A stretch of DNA of 16,062 nucleotides from Euryarchaeota archaeon UBA602 (GTDB taxonomy: Archaea; Thermoplasmatota; Poseidoniia; Poseidoniales; Thalassarchaeaceae), in assembly GCA_002498455.1 (NCBI GenBank), contig DAHO01000010.1, forward strand, positions 1 through 16,062, given 5' to 3'. The notes under the pieces are model-generated. The model saw only the letters and a list, made by a program, of their open reading frames with translations, did no database searches and was not told the origin of the DNA. This document shows positions 1 through 7,228 of this stretch, piece by piece; the stretch's first letter is position 1, and every line of letters starts with the position of its first letter. A program made the translations under genes and the position numbers.

Positions 1-1647
1 ACCGGCAGTCACTTGATTTCGCAAAATGAATCCGGTTCCCTCAACGCCTGGTTCGTTCACCTGTCCGAAGGTGTCGATGCATCTAGCAAGGCAGAGTTTG
101 ACGCACTGTACGAAAAGGGCCTCATCATGGATGAAACGGTTGTCATCCATGGGACCGCACTTGACTCCAGTCAATTCGAAAAGATGGCACAAAAGGGTGC
201 TGGATTGGTTTGGTCCCCCATTTCCAATCTATTGCTGTATGGAGATACCACGGATGTGGTCGCAGCCGATAACGCGGGTGTGACCATTTCCTTGTCACCG
301 GATTGGGGGCCCAGTGGATCGAAATCGAATCTGCACGAATTGAAGACGGCTGACTTGTGGAATCGAGAGATCCTCGGTGGCCATTTCAGTGACTTTGAGT
401 TGGCTCAAATGGTGACGAGCAATGCCGCTGAGGTGAGCAATTGGGAGGCCTTTGTTGGCCAAATCCAATCCGGGATGTATGCGGATTTGGTTGTCCTCGA
501 TACCTTCCATGAAAACCCCTATCGCAACCTCATCGAAGCCATCGACCGTGACGTTCGCCTCACCATTGTCGAAGGCAAAGCCGTGTTCGGCGATGTAGAT
601 TTGATGAGTACACTCCAAGGCGACGATTGGGAATATGTCAATGGGACAGGATTCTCGAAGGCCGTCGATGTCACCTCGATGTCTGTCGAGGATGGTACGC
701 AATCATGGGAGAGTATTGAATCGGGGTTGGCCATGGCCATGCGCAATGAAGTCTCGGACATTCGTGAGCATTGGGGTGAAGTCTCAGATTTGACGACGGA
801 TCAAGAAGTGCAAGAATACCTTGACTCAAAGTTTGATGGCGACTACAATGATGGTGTCTCTCATCTGAAGAATCTAACCTTAGACCCAATTTTCACCATG
901 GATGACGATCGCTATTTCGACGTCATCAACCGTTCGGCTCATGCGAATTTCCACATTGACATGTCAAAGTTGTATGACTACTATGATGTGGCCTATGATG
1001 AGAATTCAGATCGACCGTTCATCGAAGACGATGATTTCAACCCCGGTGACGGTGGAGTCGCATGCCCGACCGACCTCTGTTGGGACGGTTCAACTCGAGA
1101 CCCAACTGATTGTTCCTGTCCACCTGAGGTCACCGAGCCCGAGCCTGAGCCAGACAACATCAAGGTCAACATAGGCGATTACGAAATTGCTGGGGGCTTT
1201 GATGGAAAGCAGAATCTAACGGCCAAAGCCACTGCCAATCAGCTCATCATTTACGAGAATCGTGTTGAATCCACACGTTATACTCACATGTATGCAGACA
1301 ATCGATACATGACAACCGATGGGACCTCAATCAGTCTCCAAACCTACAACCAATCTTCCTTCACTTACACCGGTGTGGATTGGAATGGTGACGCATTCAC
1401 ACTCACGGTTCTGCAAGATGGATTGTCTGAAGGCAATACGGATTTGGAATCTGATTCATCCAATTCGAACCTTCTGATCAATTTGGGGATTATCGCAGCG
1501 ATCATGGTCATCATCCTCAGCGGGATGGCCATCGTCTCAATGCTACGAAACCCCAAGGGTGCGAATCCACTCGGCTCCCCTGCAATCAACGATGAACCTG
1601 AACCGCTGTTTGAAGAAGCCACTGAAGAAGACGAAATTGATGATTAA
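1..1647 (+). CDS. Membrane-anchored metal-dependent amidohydrolase (5' truncated)
   Basis: The reading frame is open to the first base of the window, so the N-terminus, including any signal peptide and the first HxH metal motif, is missing. The visible part matches the TRZ/ATZ-type amidohydrolase fold: HLSEG near codons 20-24, VIHG about 30 residues later, SPISNLLLYG, and an aspartate in SLSPDW, which corresponds to the usual C-terminal metal ligand. The typical barrel-end block (SNAAEV, then GMYADLVVLD) follows. The substrate cannot be told. Beyond the enzyme come an acidic spacer, a short Cys-rich module (six Cys within about 1060-1125), a Pro/Glu linker, a beta-rich domain, one hydrophobic helix (about 1468-1545) and an acidic tail. 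The residues after the helix (MLRNPKG) are basic, so by the positive-inside rule the tail is cytoplasmic and the enzyme faces outward. The stop overlaps that of cysS. The family call is confident; outward location is inferred. Confidence 0.85.
   Translation, partial: TGSHLISQNESGSLNAWFVHLSEGVDASSKAEFDALYEKGLIMDETVVIHGTALDSSQFEKMAQKGAGLVWSPISNLLLYGDTTDVVAADNAGVTISLSPDWGPSGSKSNLHELKTADLWNREILGGHFSDFELAQMVTSNAAEVSNWEAFVGQIQSGMYADLVVLDTFHENPYRNLIEAIDRDVRLTIVEGKAVFGDVDLMSTLQGDDWEYVNGTGFSKAVDVTSMSVEDGTQSWESIESGLAMAMRNEVSDIREHWGEVSDLTTDQEVQEYLDSKFDGDYNDGVSHLKNLTLDPIFTMDDDRYFDVINRSAHANFHIDMSKLYDYYDVAYDENSDRPFIEDDDFNPGDGGVACPTDLCWDGSTRDPTDCSCPPEVTEPEPEPDNIKVNIGDYEIAGGFDGKQNLTAKATANQLIIYENRVESTRYTHMYADNRYMTTDGTSISLQTYNQSSFTYTGVDWNGDAFTLTVLQDGLSEGNTDLESDSSNSNLLINLGIIAAIMVIILSGMAIVSMLRNPKGANPLGSPAINDEPEPLFEEATEEDEIDD
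1060..1125 (+). other. Cys-rich CPxxxCWDG module within the amidohydrolase
   Basis: A compact stretch with CPTDLCWDGS followed by DPTDCSCPP places five to six cysteines in about 20 residues between the enzyme domain and the Pro/Glu linker. In an exported protein this would be a small disulfide-stabilised or metal-binding spacer. The disulfide role is inferred. Confidence 0.5.
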
Positions 1648-3152
1648 TCCAGCGTCCAAACCACACCATCGGGTGTGTCTTTGACCGAGACACCCATCTC
1701 AGCCAGAGCGTCACGAATCTCGTCGGCACTATCCCAATCCTTGGCAGAGCGCGCGATTGCACGTCGAGCCAACAATTGCTCGACTTGATCCTTGATTGCT
1801 TGACGTGCAGGGTCTAGGCTTGGATCGTGAACGGCCATCGCGGCCTCTTCAGGCGGTAGTAAGCCCAGTACACGGCCTGCAAATTCTTCCAACCAATCAA
1901 TCGCGTACATGGCAAATGCCGCTGTATCCCTTTCGTCAATTTCTTCATTGTTCAGGATCTGTGGAATCAAGCGGGCTCCATTACTGACTTTGGCCAATGC
2001 TTGGCGACTGTTGAAATCATCATCCATTGCAATCGCTGCTTCTTGGAGGAGTTTCTCCAGCAGTCCAAGTTTACTGGACAAGAAATCTGGTGAGGCGACA
2101 TCGGCCTGAGGTAGACGTGGCGCTTCTTGCATTCCCGCTTTCTTTGCCTGCTCAGTAATCACCAGTGCGTGACCATAGGCTTCGACCAATTTGGCGTGGT
2201 GTCCCTTGGCATCCTCCAACAACTGTTCAGTCAGATCGATGGGAGAACGATAGTGAGCGTTGAGTAAGGCATGTCGAAGCACCAACGGGTCATAATTTTC
2301 CAGAGCCTCACGAATCGTCCAGAAGTTGCCCAATGACTTGCTCATCTTTTCGCCATCAATGTTAACAAATCCGTTGTGCATCCAATATTGTACGAGTGGT
2401 TCCTTTCCTGTACAGCACTCAGATTGGAAGATTTCTGCTTCATGATGGGGAAAGCGTAGGTCGTGTCCGCCACCATGAATGTCGAATTGTTCACCAAAGT
2501 GCTTGAGTGACATCGCACTGCATTCAATGTGCCATCCAGGTCGACCATCTCCCCAAGGTGAGGGCCATGATGGCTCGCCCGGTTTGGCGACTTTCCAAAG
2601 TGCGAAATCTTTGTGATCGCGCTTACCAGATTCTTCGACACGCCCCCCGGCTCCGGCTTTCACTGCATCAATCGATTGTCCGGTCAGCATGCCGTACTTT
2701 TCGGGTGCTGATGCGATGCTAAACCACACACCATCCTCTGCCACATATGCATGCTCTTTGTCGATGAGTTTCTGAACCATAACGATGATTTCAGGGATCA
2801 CTTCTGTAACGCGTGGATAGTGGTCTGCTCTTAGCACATTGAGTTCATCCATGACTTCGTAGTAGTCTGCAATGTTGCGATTTGCGACTTCGAGAAAGTC
2901 AATGCCTTCCTCTGTAGCGACCTTGATGATTTTGTCATCAATGTCGGTGAAATTTTGAACGTAATTCACCGTCCATCCACTCGCTTCCAACCAACGGTGG
3001 ACGAGATCAAAGGCGATGTAACATCGGGCGTGTCCTAAATGTGAAGGGGAATACGGTGTGATGCCACAAACATACATGTCAACCTCACCGGTTCGTGCGG
3101 TTTCGAACAAACGCTTCTCGCGCGTTCGGGTGTCATAGACATGTAGTGCCAT
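1644..3152 (-). CDS. cysS: Cysteinyl-tRNA synthetase
   Basis: This class I aminoacyl-tRNA synthetase attaches cysteine to tRNA-Cys in the cytoplasm. In the 502-residue product, the zinc-ligand Cys29 sits in MYVCGITPY, the HIGH motif appears as HLGH at 38-41, the second zinc region is WHIECSAMS, the third is FPHHEAE, and KMSKS is at about 269-273 followed by LGNF. The C-terminal helical DALR-like anticodon domain ends with DTPDGVVW, typical of the family. Length is normal for CysRS. The start at 3152 is chosen because MALHVYDT is the usual family start and a GAGGT Shine-Dalgarno (3158-3162) lies five bases upstream. A longer open frame to 3251 would run through fixX. It is the last gene of the fixC-fixX-cysS unit, with its ribosome site overlapping the fixX stop. 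Its stop overlaps the stop of the convergent amidohydrolase by four bases. Confidence 0.97.
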   Translation of the reverse strand: MALHVYDTRTREKRLFETARTGEVDMYVCGITPYSPSHLGHARCYIAFDLVHRWLEASGWTVNYVQNFTDIDDKIIKVATEEGIDFLEVANRNIADYYEVMDELNVLRADHYPRVTEVIPEIIVMVQKLIDKEHAYVAEDGVWFSIASAPEKYGMLTGQSIDAVKAGAGGRVEESGKRDHKDFALWKVAKPGEPSWPSPWGDGRPGWHIECSAMSLKHFGEQFDIHGGGHDLRFPHHEAEIFQSECCTGKEPLVQYWMHNGFVNIDGEKMSKSLGNFWTIREALENYDPLVLRHALLNAHYRSPIDLTEQLLEDAKGHHAKLVEAYGHALVITEQAKKAGMQEAPRLPQADVASPDFLSSKLGLLEKLLQEAAIAMDDDFNSRQALAKVSNGARLIPQILNNEEIDERDTAAFAMYAIDWLEEFAGRVLGLLPPEEAAMAVHDPSLDPARQAIKDQVEQLLARRAIARSAKDWDSADEIRDALAEMGVSVKDTPDGVVWTLD

Positions 3153-3160
3153 GCTGGACC

Positions 3161-3478
3161 TCAACCTTGACTGTATGTGATTCCGAAGCCACCTCGGGGG
3201 TGGTTCCAACTCAATGCACCATCCGTACACATCAAGAAGCAAGTTCCACATTCAACGCAGTCTTCGTACTGAAATTTCATTTCTTCAAGCCCTACATCTC
3301 GGAACATGTAGCATTGAGCGGGGCAACCCCAAACACACATCATCGAATCACAATCACCACATTTTTTTGTATCTACGATAATGTGGGCATGCTCATGTTC
3401 ATCTACATTGTATCCAATCAACCCAAGTCCATTTTTTACATCGTACGTAAACAGTCCAAGTTTCGTTGTTTCAGTCAT
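3161..3478 (-). CDS. fixX: FixX ferredoxin-like protein
   Basis: This 105-residue iron-sulfur protein of the FixX family corresponds to the C-terminal Fe-S domain of eukaryotic ETF:quinone oxidoreductase. Cysteines lie at 40, 43, 48, 52 and 56 (the CPAQCY block) and at 74, 77, 80 and 84 (CVECGTCFLMC), followed by the family-typical WNHPRGGFGITY end. At least one 4Fe-4S cluster is expected; the extra cysteines at 40-48 could support more. It should pass electrons between FixC and its partner or quinone. The ATG at 3476-3478 is preceded by GAGGTGA (3483-3489) at four bases, which overlaps the fixC stop. That indicates translational coupling with fixC. No fixA or fixB electron-transfer flavoprotein genes are in the window, so they must lie elsewhere if present. 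Confidence 0.93.
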   Translation of the reverse strand: MTETTKLGLFTYDVKNGLGLIGYNVDEHEHAHIIVDTKKCGDCDSMMCVWGCPAQCYMFRDVGLEEMKFQYEDCVECGTCFLMCTDGALSWNHPRGGFGITYSQG

Positions 3479-3487
3479 GTAATCACC

Positions 3488-5053
3488 TCAAAGTTTTCTC
3501 CCAGTCAATGCTAATTTCAGCATACTGAACAGCCCCATCCCCTTCTTGTTTGCTTTGCTCTCTGCGCGCATTTCTTTACGAACTTGACGCAAAACCTTCT
3601 CTGCAGGAACTTTTTCTTCTCCAATCTCACGGAAGACTCTGTTCGCTGTTTTACCAACCAGTTCAGGGACCCATGTAAAGTTTGCAGGGTTGTTGAGGAA
3701 CTTGGTCGCGGGCTCAAATCGCTTCAAATCGCGATAGATGTAACTGGCTTTGAGTGATTTTGTATAGGTGTCATCCAGCGCTTTCGCACTGACATCACCA
3801 TTGGAAATACAAGCTGCAATTGCTTTCCCTGCTAACTTTCCAGAGTGGAGGGCATTGTTCATTCCCTGGATTTGCATACCATTGGCGAAGACCAGACCTG
3901 CTGCATCACCTACCACTAGCGCACCATCGCGGGTGAATCGGTGAGGCATTCGGTGTAGGCCATACTCTGGGCAAAGGTGTGCTCCATATTCAATCGCCTC
4001 CCCCCCCTCAATTAGGGCAGCAATTGCTGGCTGTTCCTTGAACGCTTGATAGAGATCATATGTGTGTATTCCTGACGGTAATGAGCTCAATTGGACAATG
4101 ATTCCACAGGATACCGTTTCGCGATTCGTGTAGAAGAATCCTCCACATCGTGGATAAAGTCCATCGGTGACTGGATATTCTTTCCATGCTTTATGAGCCA
4201 TGTCTCGGTACAATGAGAGTGCCAATTCCATGGCCATTCCACTTGGAGGCCTTTCATCATCGCCTGGGAAGCAATTGAATCTCTCATCTATTCGTTCTTT
4301 ACCCAAATGGATAACTTCTTTCACTCCGAGCAATAGATCTTCTTTAGATTGAGCATTCAGCATTGAATCGAAGTGGTAAGTTCTGGTTAGAATCGAGTTG
4401 CTTCCTTCAGCGATAACCACAACCTTACTGGTCATGACTTCTCCATCTTGAACGATTCCTCGAATCACACCATTTCGGATTTTATCAACCAGTTCTTTGG
4501 GGAAATTATCAATCTTCCATTTTTGAGCAGCACCTTCCCCACTATCTTCTGCTGGATCAGTTAAATCTCTAGCAGTGTACGATTCATGGTCTAAACCTTC
4601 GATGTGCAATTGATCGATTTTCATTCCGGGCATAACAAAGATGCCCGCTTCTTCCATTTTCTCAGCCATCCAAGCATCCGCTTTGGCTCGAAGAACGGAC
4701 CATGAAGACCGTTGGCTCGGTTCGTCTGTGTCTCCCGTTCCATCCCATGAAGCAAATCTACCTTCGACGAAAAGTGCATCCTCACTACTCAGAAATCCGA
4801 CTTTCTTGTGATTAATTGCCCTCTCAATTCCAGGGCAATCCATCTCCCAGTTGCCCAAAAATTCTTCGAAATCATCGAGTTCACGGCCCCACAAAATACC
4901 GCCTGTGAGGTTCTTACTACCGATGGGTTCACCACGGTCGACAACGAGAATCCTATCGCCCTCAATCCCTTCTTTCAGCAACTGAAATGCGGTAGAAGCA
5001 CCTGCAAAACCGGCACCAATGATAATGACATCAAAGTCGGTCTCCTCGTCCAA
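3488..5053 (-). CDS. fixC: FixC-type FAD-dependent ETF:quinone oxidoreductase
   Basis: A 521-residue flavoprotein. It begins with a Rossmann FAD-binding motif, DVIIIGAGFAGAS (8-20), followed by ILVVDRG at the end of the second strand, and has the GDAAGLV block at about 382-388 followed by GMQIQGMNNALHSGKLAG. This is the arrangement of the FixC/geranylgeranyl reductase superfamily. The adjacent fixX favours FixC, an enzyme accepting electrons from electron-transfer flavoprotein, over a lipid reductase. It is longer than typical bacterial FixC, with an acidic insert around residues 160-185 and a basic and hydrophobic C-terminus (GMGLFSMLKLALTGRKL) that could lie on the membrane as an amphipathic helix. 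The start is TTG: an in-frame TGA lies two codons upstream and a GGAGG site seven bases upstream. A run of eight C (+ strand, 4000-4007) lies in the gene. Base composition is more AT-rich than in mevalonate kinase. Confidence 0.93.
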   Translation of the reverse strand: MDEETDFDVIIIGAGFAGASTAFQLLKEGIEGDRILVVDRGEPIGSKNLTGGILWGRELDDFEEFLGNWEMDCPGIERAINHKKVGFLSSEDALFVEGRFASWDGTGDTDEPSQRSSWSVLRAKADAWMAEKMEEAGIFVMPGMKIDQLHIEGLDHESYTARDLTDPAEDSGEGAAQKWKIDNFPKELVDKIRNGVIRGIVQDGEVMTSKVVVIAEGSNSILTRTYHFDSMLNAQSKEDLLLGVKEVIHLGKERIDERFNCFPGDDERPPSGMAMELALSLYRDMAHKAWKEYPVTDGLYPRCGGFFYTNRETVSCGIIVQLSSLPSGIHTYDLYQAFKEQPAIAALIEGGEAIEYGAHLCPEYGLHRMPHRFTRDGALVVGDAAGLVFANGMQIQGMNNALHSGKLAGKAIAACISNGDVSAKALDDTYTKSLKASYIYRDLKRFEPATKFLNNPANFTWVPELVGKTANRVFREIGEEKVPAEKVLRQVRKEMRAESKANKKGMGLFSMLKLALTGRKL

Positions 5054-5060
5054 GTTTCAG

Positions 5061-5065
5061 CCTCC
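5061..5065 (-). promoter_or_regulatory. Shine-Dalgarno site fixing the fixC TTG start
   Basis: On the minus strand, GGAGG lies seven bases upstream of TTG. The frame is closed by TGA two codons before the TTG and no ATG or GTG follows near the Rossmann motif, so this site decides the start. Confidence 0.8.
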
Positions 5066-5103
5066 GGTACCAGTGCCAACATCCGCTTCCCCTTGAGACT
5101 TGT

Positions 5104-5121
5104 TCTCGCGCGCCCGCGAGA
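5104..5121. repeat. Perfect 7-bp inverted repeat in the divergent fixC/mevalonate kinase region
   Basis: TCTCGCG (5104-5110) and CGCGAGA (5115-5121) are exact reverse complements around a four-base CGCC centre. The element lies midway between the two divergent starts, where an operator could act on both genes. Operator function is inferred. Confidence 0.5.
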
Positions 5122-5132
5122 GATAGCGATAT

Positions 5133-5145
5133 GAGGTGCCACCTC
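5133..5145. repeat. Perfect 6-bp inverted repeat just upstream of mevalonate kinase
   Basis: GAGGTG (5133-5138) and CACCTC (5140-5145) flank a single central C. The element ends 11 bases before the preferred ATG of mevalonate kinase and overlaps an alternative GTG start. It could be an operator or a hairpin near the translation start. Confidence 0.5.
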
Positions 5146-5156
5146 TACGCAACGAC

Positions 5157-6146
5157 ATGGTGCTTGCAAGCGCCCCCGGGAAGTGCATCCTCTTCGGAGA
5201 GCATGCGGTGGTATACGGACAACCGGCAGTTGCGGTTGCAATCGATGGTAGGGTCCGTGTTTCAATCGAAAAATCAGATAGTGGTTGGTTGATCGATGGG
5301 ATGAAATTTGACAAGGGAAAACACCCTCACATGGATGCCATGCTCAAGAAAATGTGGACCAACAGCGGAGGTCAACCTCTATCCATTGGTGTGGAGAGTG
5401 AACTATTCGGTGCCGCAGGGCTGGGTTCCAGTGCCGCGATTTGTTCGGCGGTTGCCGCGAGTCTGTTGAATATCCGAGGGACGCCAGCAGATGAATTGCC
5501 TCTCTCGGGCATCGCGACGACGGCTCATCTAGCCGAAGCAGAAGCCCAAGGTGGGCGTGCCAGCCCAATAGATACCAGCACAGCTACACTTGGAGGCGCC
5601 ATTTTGGTTTCCGACAGAAAAGAATCTTCTGCAGATTGGATGTATACTCGTGATCTCCGGATTGATGGCGTTCGTCGTACTTGGGAAGTTCACCGAATCA
5701 CACTACCCGAGTCGCTTTCAGAAGCCAGTCTTGTCATCGGTTTCTCGGGTCGCCCAGGGCCGACTGCACAGATGGTTGCCAAGGTGGCGAATCTTCTCGC
5801 AGCAGAGCCCGAGCGGATGGAAGACATAGAGCGAATTGGCAACGTCACCCGTGCTGGGGTCACCGCCTTGTCTCTCGGCAATCTCCAAGCCGTCGGTATT
5901 GCGATGAATGAATGTCATCGCCTTTTGCAGAGTATCGGCGTCTCTGACAATGATCTCGATCGGATGGTCGAAGCCGCTCTCCCAACAAGTCTCGGTGCAA
6001 AATTGACCGGTGCGGGTGGGGGGGGTTGCATGATTGCACTCACGATGGAACCCAGGCGAACCGCCGAGGCCATTGAGTTGGCAGGAGGTCGAACGATGGT
6101 CTCTCAACTGGGTGCTCCTGGAGTTCGCATAGAAACGGATGACTGA
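5157..6146 (+). CDS. mvk: Mevalonate kinase
   Basis: A GHMP-family kinase that phosphorylates mevalonate with ATP in the archaeal isoprenoid pathway, supplying units for ether lipids. All three GHMP motifs are present. The N-terminal ASAPGKCILFGEHAVVYG starts at residue 4, the ATP-binding GLGSSAA is at 88-94, and the C-terminal KLTGAGGGGCM is at about 282-292. Asp139 in PIDTSTATLGG fits the conserved catalytic aspartate. The 329-residue length is normal. The ATG at 5157 is preferred because known family members begin just before ASAPGK; an in-frame GTG at 5136 would add seven residues (MPPLRND) and overlaps the palindrome at 5133-5145. No clear ribosome site precedes the ATG, which would fit a leaderless transcript. 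Eight consecutive G (6018-6025) encode part of the glycine-rich loop. The enzyme identity is firm; the exact start is less so. Confidence 0.95.
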   Translation: MVLASAPGKCILFGEHAVVYGQPAVAVAIDGRVRVSIEKSDSGWLIDGMKFDKGKHPHMDAMLKKMWTNSGGQPLSIGVESELFGAAGLGSSAAICSAVAASLLNIRGTPADELPLSGIATTAHLAEAEAQGGRASPIDTSTATLGGAILVSDRKESSADWMYTRDLRIDGVRRTWEVHRITLPESLSEASLVIGFSGRPGPTAQMVAKVANLLAAEPERMEDIERIGNVTRAGVTALSLGNLQAVGIAMNECHRLLQSIGVSDNDLDRMVEAALPTSLGAKLTGAGGGGCMIALTMEPRRTAEAIELAGGRTMVSQLGAPGVRIETDD

Positions 6147-6168
6147 GCGCCTATCAAGAGCCTTCTTG

Positions 6169-6176
6169 TTATAAAT
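6169..6176 (+). promoter_or_regulatory. Second, upstream TATA-like box of tbp
   Basis: TTATAAAT is centred about 48 bases before the tbp ATG, 23 bases upstream of the main TATA box. It would place a start site near 6199, giving a leader of about 22 bases. It may be an alternative promoter or an extra TBP binding site for autoregulation. Confidence 0.4.
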
Positions 6177-6191
6177 GGTCAAAACTGTTCA

Positions 6192-6199
6192 TTTATATA
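6192..6199 (+). promoter_or_regulatory. TATA box of tbp, leaderless promoter
   Basis: TTTATATA is centred about 25-26 bases before the ATG at 6221, exactly the archaeal TATA-to-start-site distance. No Shine-Dalgarno lies before the ATG. Together these indicate transcription starting at or next to the start codon. The A-rich stretch just upstream could serve as a BRE for TFB. Confidence 0.75.
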
Positions 6200-6220
6200 T
6201 GGGTTGGCTCACGGACAGTC

Positions 6221-6838
6221 ATGGCAACAAGTGATGAAGACCGTCTAACCGTAGTAAATGTCGTAGCATCGACTCGAGTGGCAGAGGAATTGAACCTACC
6301 CGATATCGCAATCCAGTTGAACTGTGAATACGAACCTGAGCAGTTCCCGGGTGTGGTTTATCGTGTGGTAGACCCAAAGTTGGCCATCCTCATGTTCCGA
6401 TCTGGTCGCGCTGTGTGCACTGGTGGAAAGAATGAGGACAACATCCACACCGGTATTGAGCGCATGATAGGCGATCTTCGAAATGCAGGAATCGAAACCT
6501 GGGAGCTTGACGATGTTCAAATTGAAGTTCAAAACATGGTTGCAACCTATGCTCTACATTATCCAGAAGATTACGATGGTCGTGACAAGTGGACCGACGA
6601 ACCTTTGGCTGGTGAGCCACGAAAGTTGAACCTGAACCACCTGACGTTCCACTTGCCTTTCGATAAGGTTGAGTACGAGCCCGAGCAGTTCCCCGGTCTG
6701 ATTTACCGATTGGATTACCCCAAGGTTGTTTGTCTGATTTTCGGTAGTGGTAAGATGGTGATTACCGGTGCCCGCCACAAGGATGAGATTCTTGAAGCAG
6801 TTGAGATCATACAAGACGAACTTGCTGACCTTCTCTGA
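6221..6838 (+). CDS. tbp: TATA-binding protein with an insertion in the second repeat
   Basis: The basal transcription factor that binds and bends the TATA box and recruits TFB and RNA polymerase. The two-fold internal repeat is clear: VNVVAS (12-17) matches QNMVAT (104-109), EYEPEQFPGVVYR (36-48) matches EYEPEQFPGLIYR (151-163), and MFRSG...CTGG matches IFGSG...ITGA. The intercalating phenylalanines 42, 59, 157 and 174 and the dyad-contacting asparagines 13 and 105 are kept. At 205 residues it is longer than the usual 180-190 of archaeal TBPs. The excess is an insertion of about 20 polar residues (about 113-135) between the first strand and the first helix of repeat two, absent from repeat one. 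The gene has its own leaderless promoter and heads a probable operon; its stop overlaps the next gene's ribosome site. TBP identity is certain. Confidence 0.98.
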   Translation: MATSDEDRLTVVNVVASTRVAEELNLPDIAIQLNCEYEPEQFPGVVYRVVDPKLAILMFRSGRAVCTGGKNEDNIHTGIERMIGDLRNAGIETWELDDVQIEVQNMVATYALHYPEDYDGRDKWTDEPLAGEPRKLNLNHLTFHLPFDKVEYEPEQFPGLIYRLDYPKVVCLIFGSGKMVITGARHKDEILEAVEIIQDELADLL

Positions 6839-6847
6839 GGTCTTCGA

Positions 6848-7228
6848 ATGACCGACGACGTCGGTCTCGTTCGGTTGGCTCTAGCCAAATTCGTGTACAT
6901 CGTTCATGTGGGTGTGACATTTTTCGTCCCTTGGGGCTGGATTTTGCCTTTTCCTGAAGCATGGTGGTTTGGTCTTTTTTTCATTCCTACGATGTTGATT
7001 CATTGGAAAACTGCAGACGTATGTATTCTCACAACCATTGAGATGAAGTTGCGTGGGCATCCAAAAGCTGGGACCCGTGAACAAGGTGGATTTATCCAAA
7101 GGATGGGCGCACTGGTCGGTTGGTACATGACGGATGATACCGCTGCTCGATTGGGTTGGGGGTTGTCATACATGGGTCTCGCATTGTGTGCATTGAGATT
7201 GCAACTTGGAAACCACTTCCCATGGTGA
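6848..7228 (+). CDS. DUF2784-like small membrane protein, copy 1
   Basis: A 126-residue membrane protein of unknown function. It has about three hydrophobic segments: residues 13-35 with an HVG motif, a second from WWFGLFF to the MLIHW region, and a C-terminal one after LGWGLSY. Features shared with DUF2784 are a histidine in the first helix, a W-rich turn (LPFPEAWW), a conserved CxLTxxE block here read as CILTTIEMKLRG, and GGFI soon after. The match to DUF2784 is from remembered pattern and is moderate. The start ATG has GAGGT (6837-6841) six bases upstream, overlapping the tbp stop, so it is likely co-translated with tbp. A paralogue follows directly. Confidence 0.7.
   Translation: MTDDVGLVRLALAKFVYIVHVGVTFFVPWGWILPFPEAWWFGLFFIPTMLIHWKTADVCILTTIEMKLRGHPKAGTREQGGFIQRMGALVGWYMTDDTAARLGWGLSYMGLALCALRLQLGNHFPW
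6943..6969 (+). repeat. 27-base direct repeat, first copy
   Basis: These 27 bases encode LPFPEAWW in copy 1 of the DUF2784-like pair and are identical, including wobble positions, to 7310-7336 in copy 2. Confidence 0.85.

Noticed and set aside
1662..1677. A 6-bp inverted repeat (CACACC/GGTGTG) just past the amidohydrolase stop as a terminator
   Set aside because: It lies within the cysS coding sequence (DTPDGV) and no T-run follows; possible but not supported enough to list.
3153..3251. A 33-residue N-terminal extension of cysteinyl-tRNA synthetase
   Set aside because: It would overlap most of the 3' end of fixX in another frame; the ATG at 3152 has a good ribosome site and the family-typical start.
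5136..5156. GTG start at 5136 for mevalonate kinase
   Set aside because: It adds seven residues not usual for the family and lies inside the palindrome; kept only as an alternative.
6155..6168. A 5-bp hairpin (CAAGA/TCTTG) after mevalonate kinase as a terminator
   Set aside because: The stem is short, AT-rich and runs directly into the tbp promoter with no T-tract.
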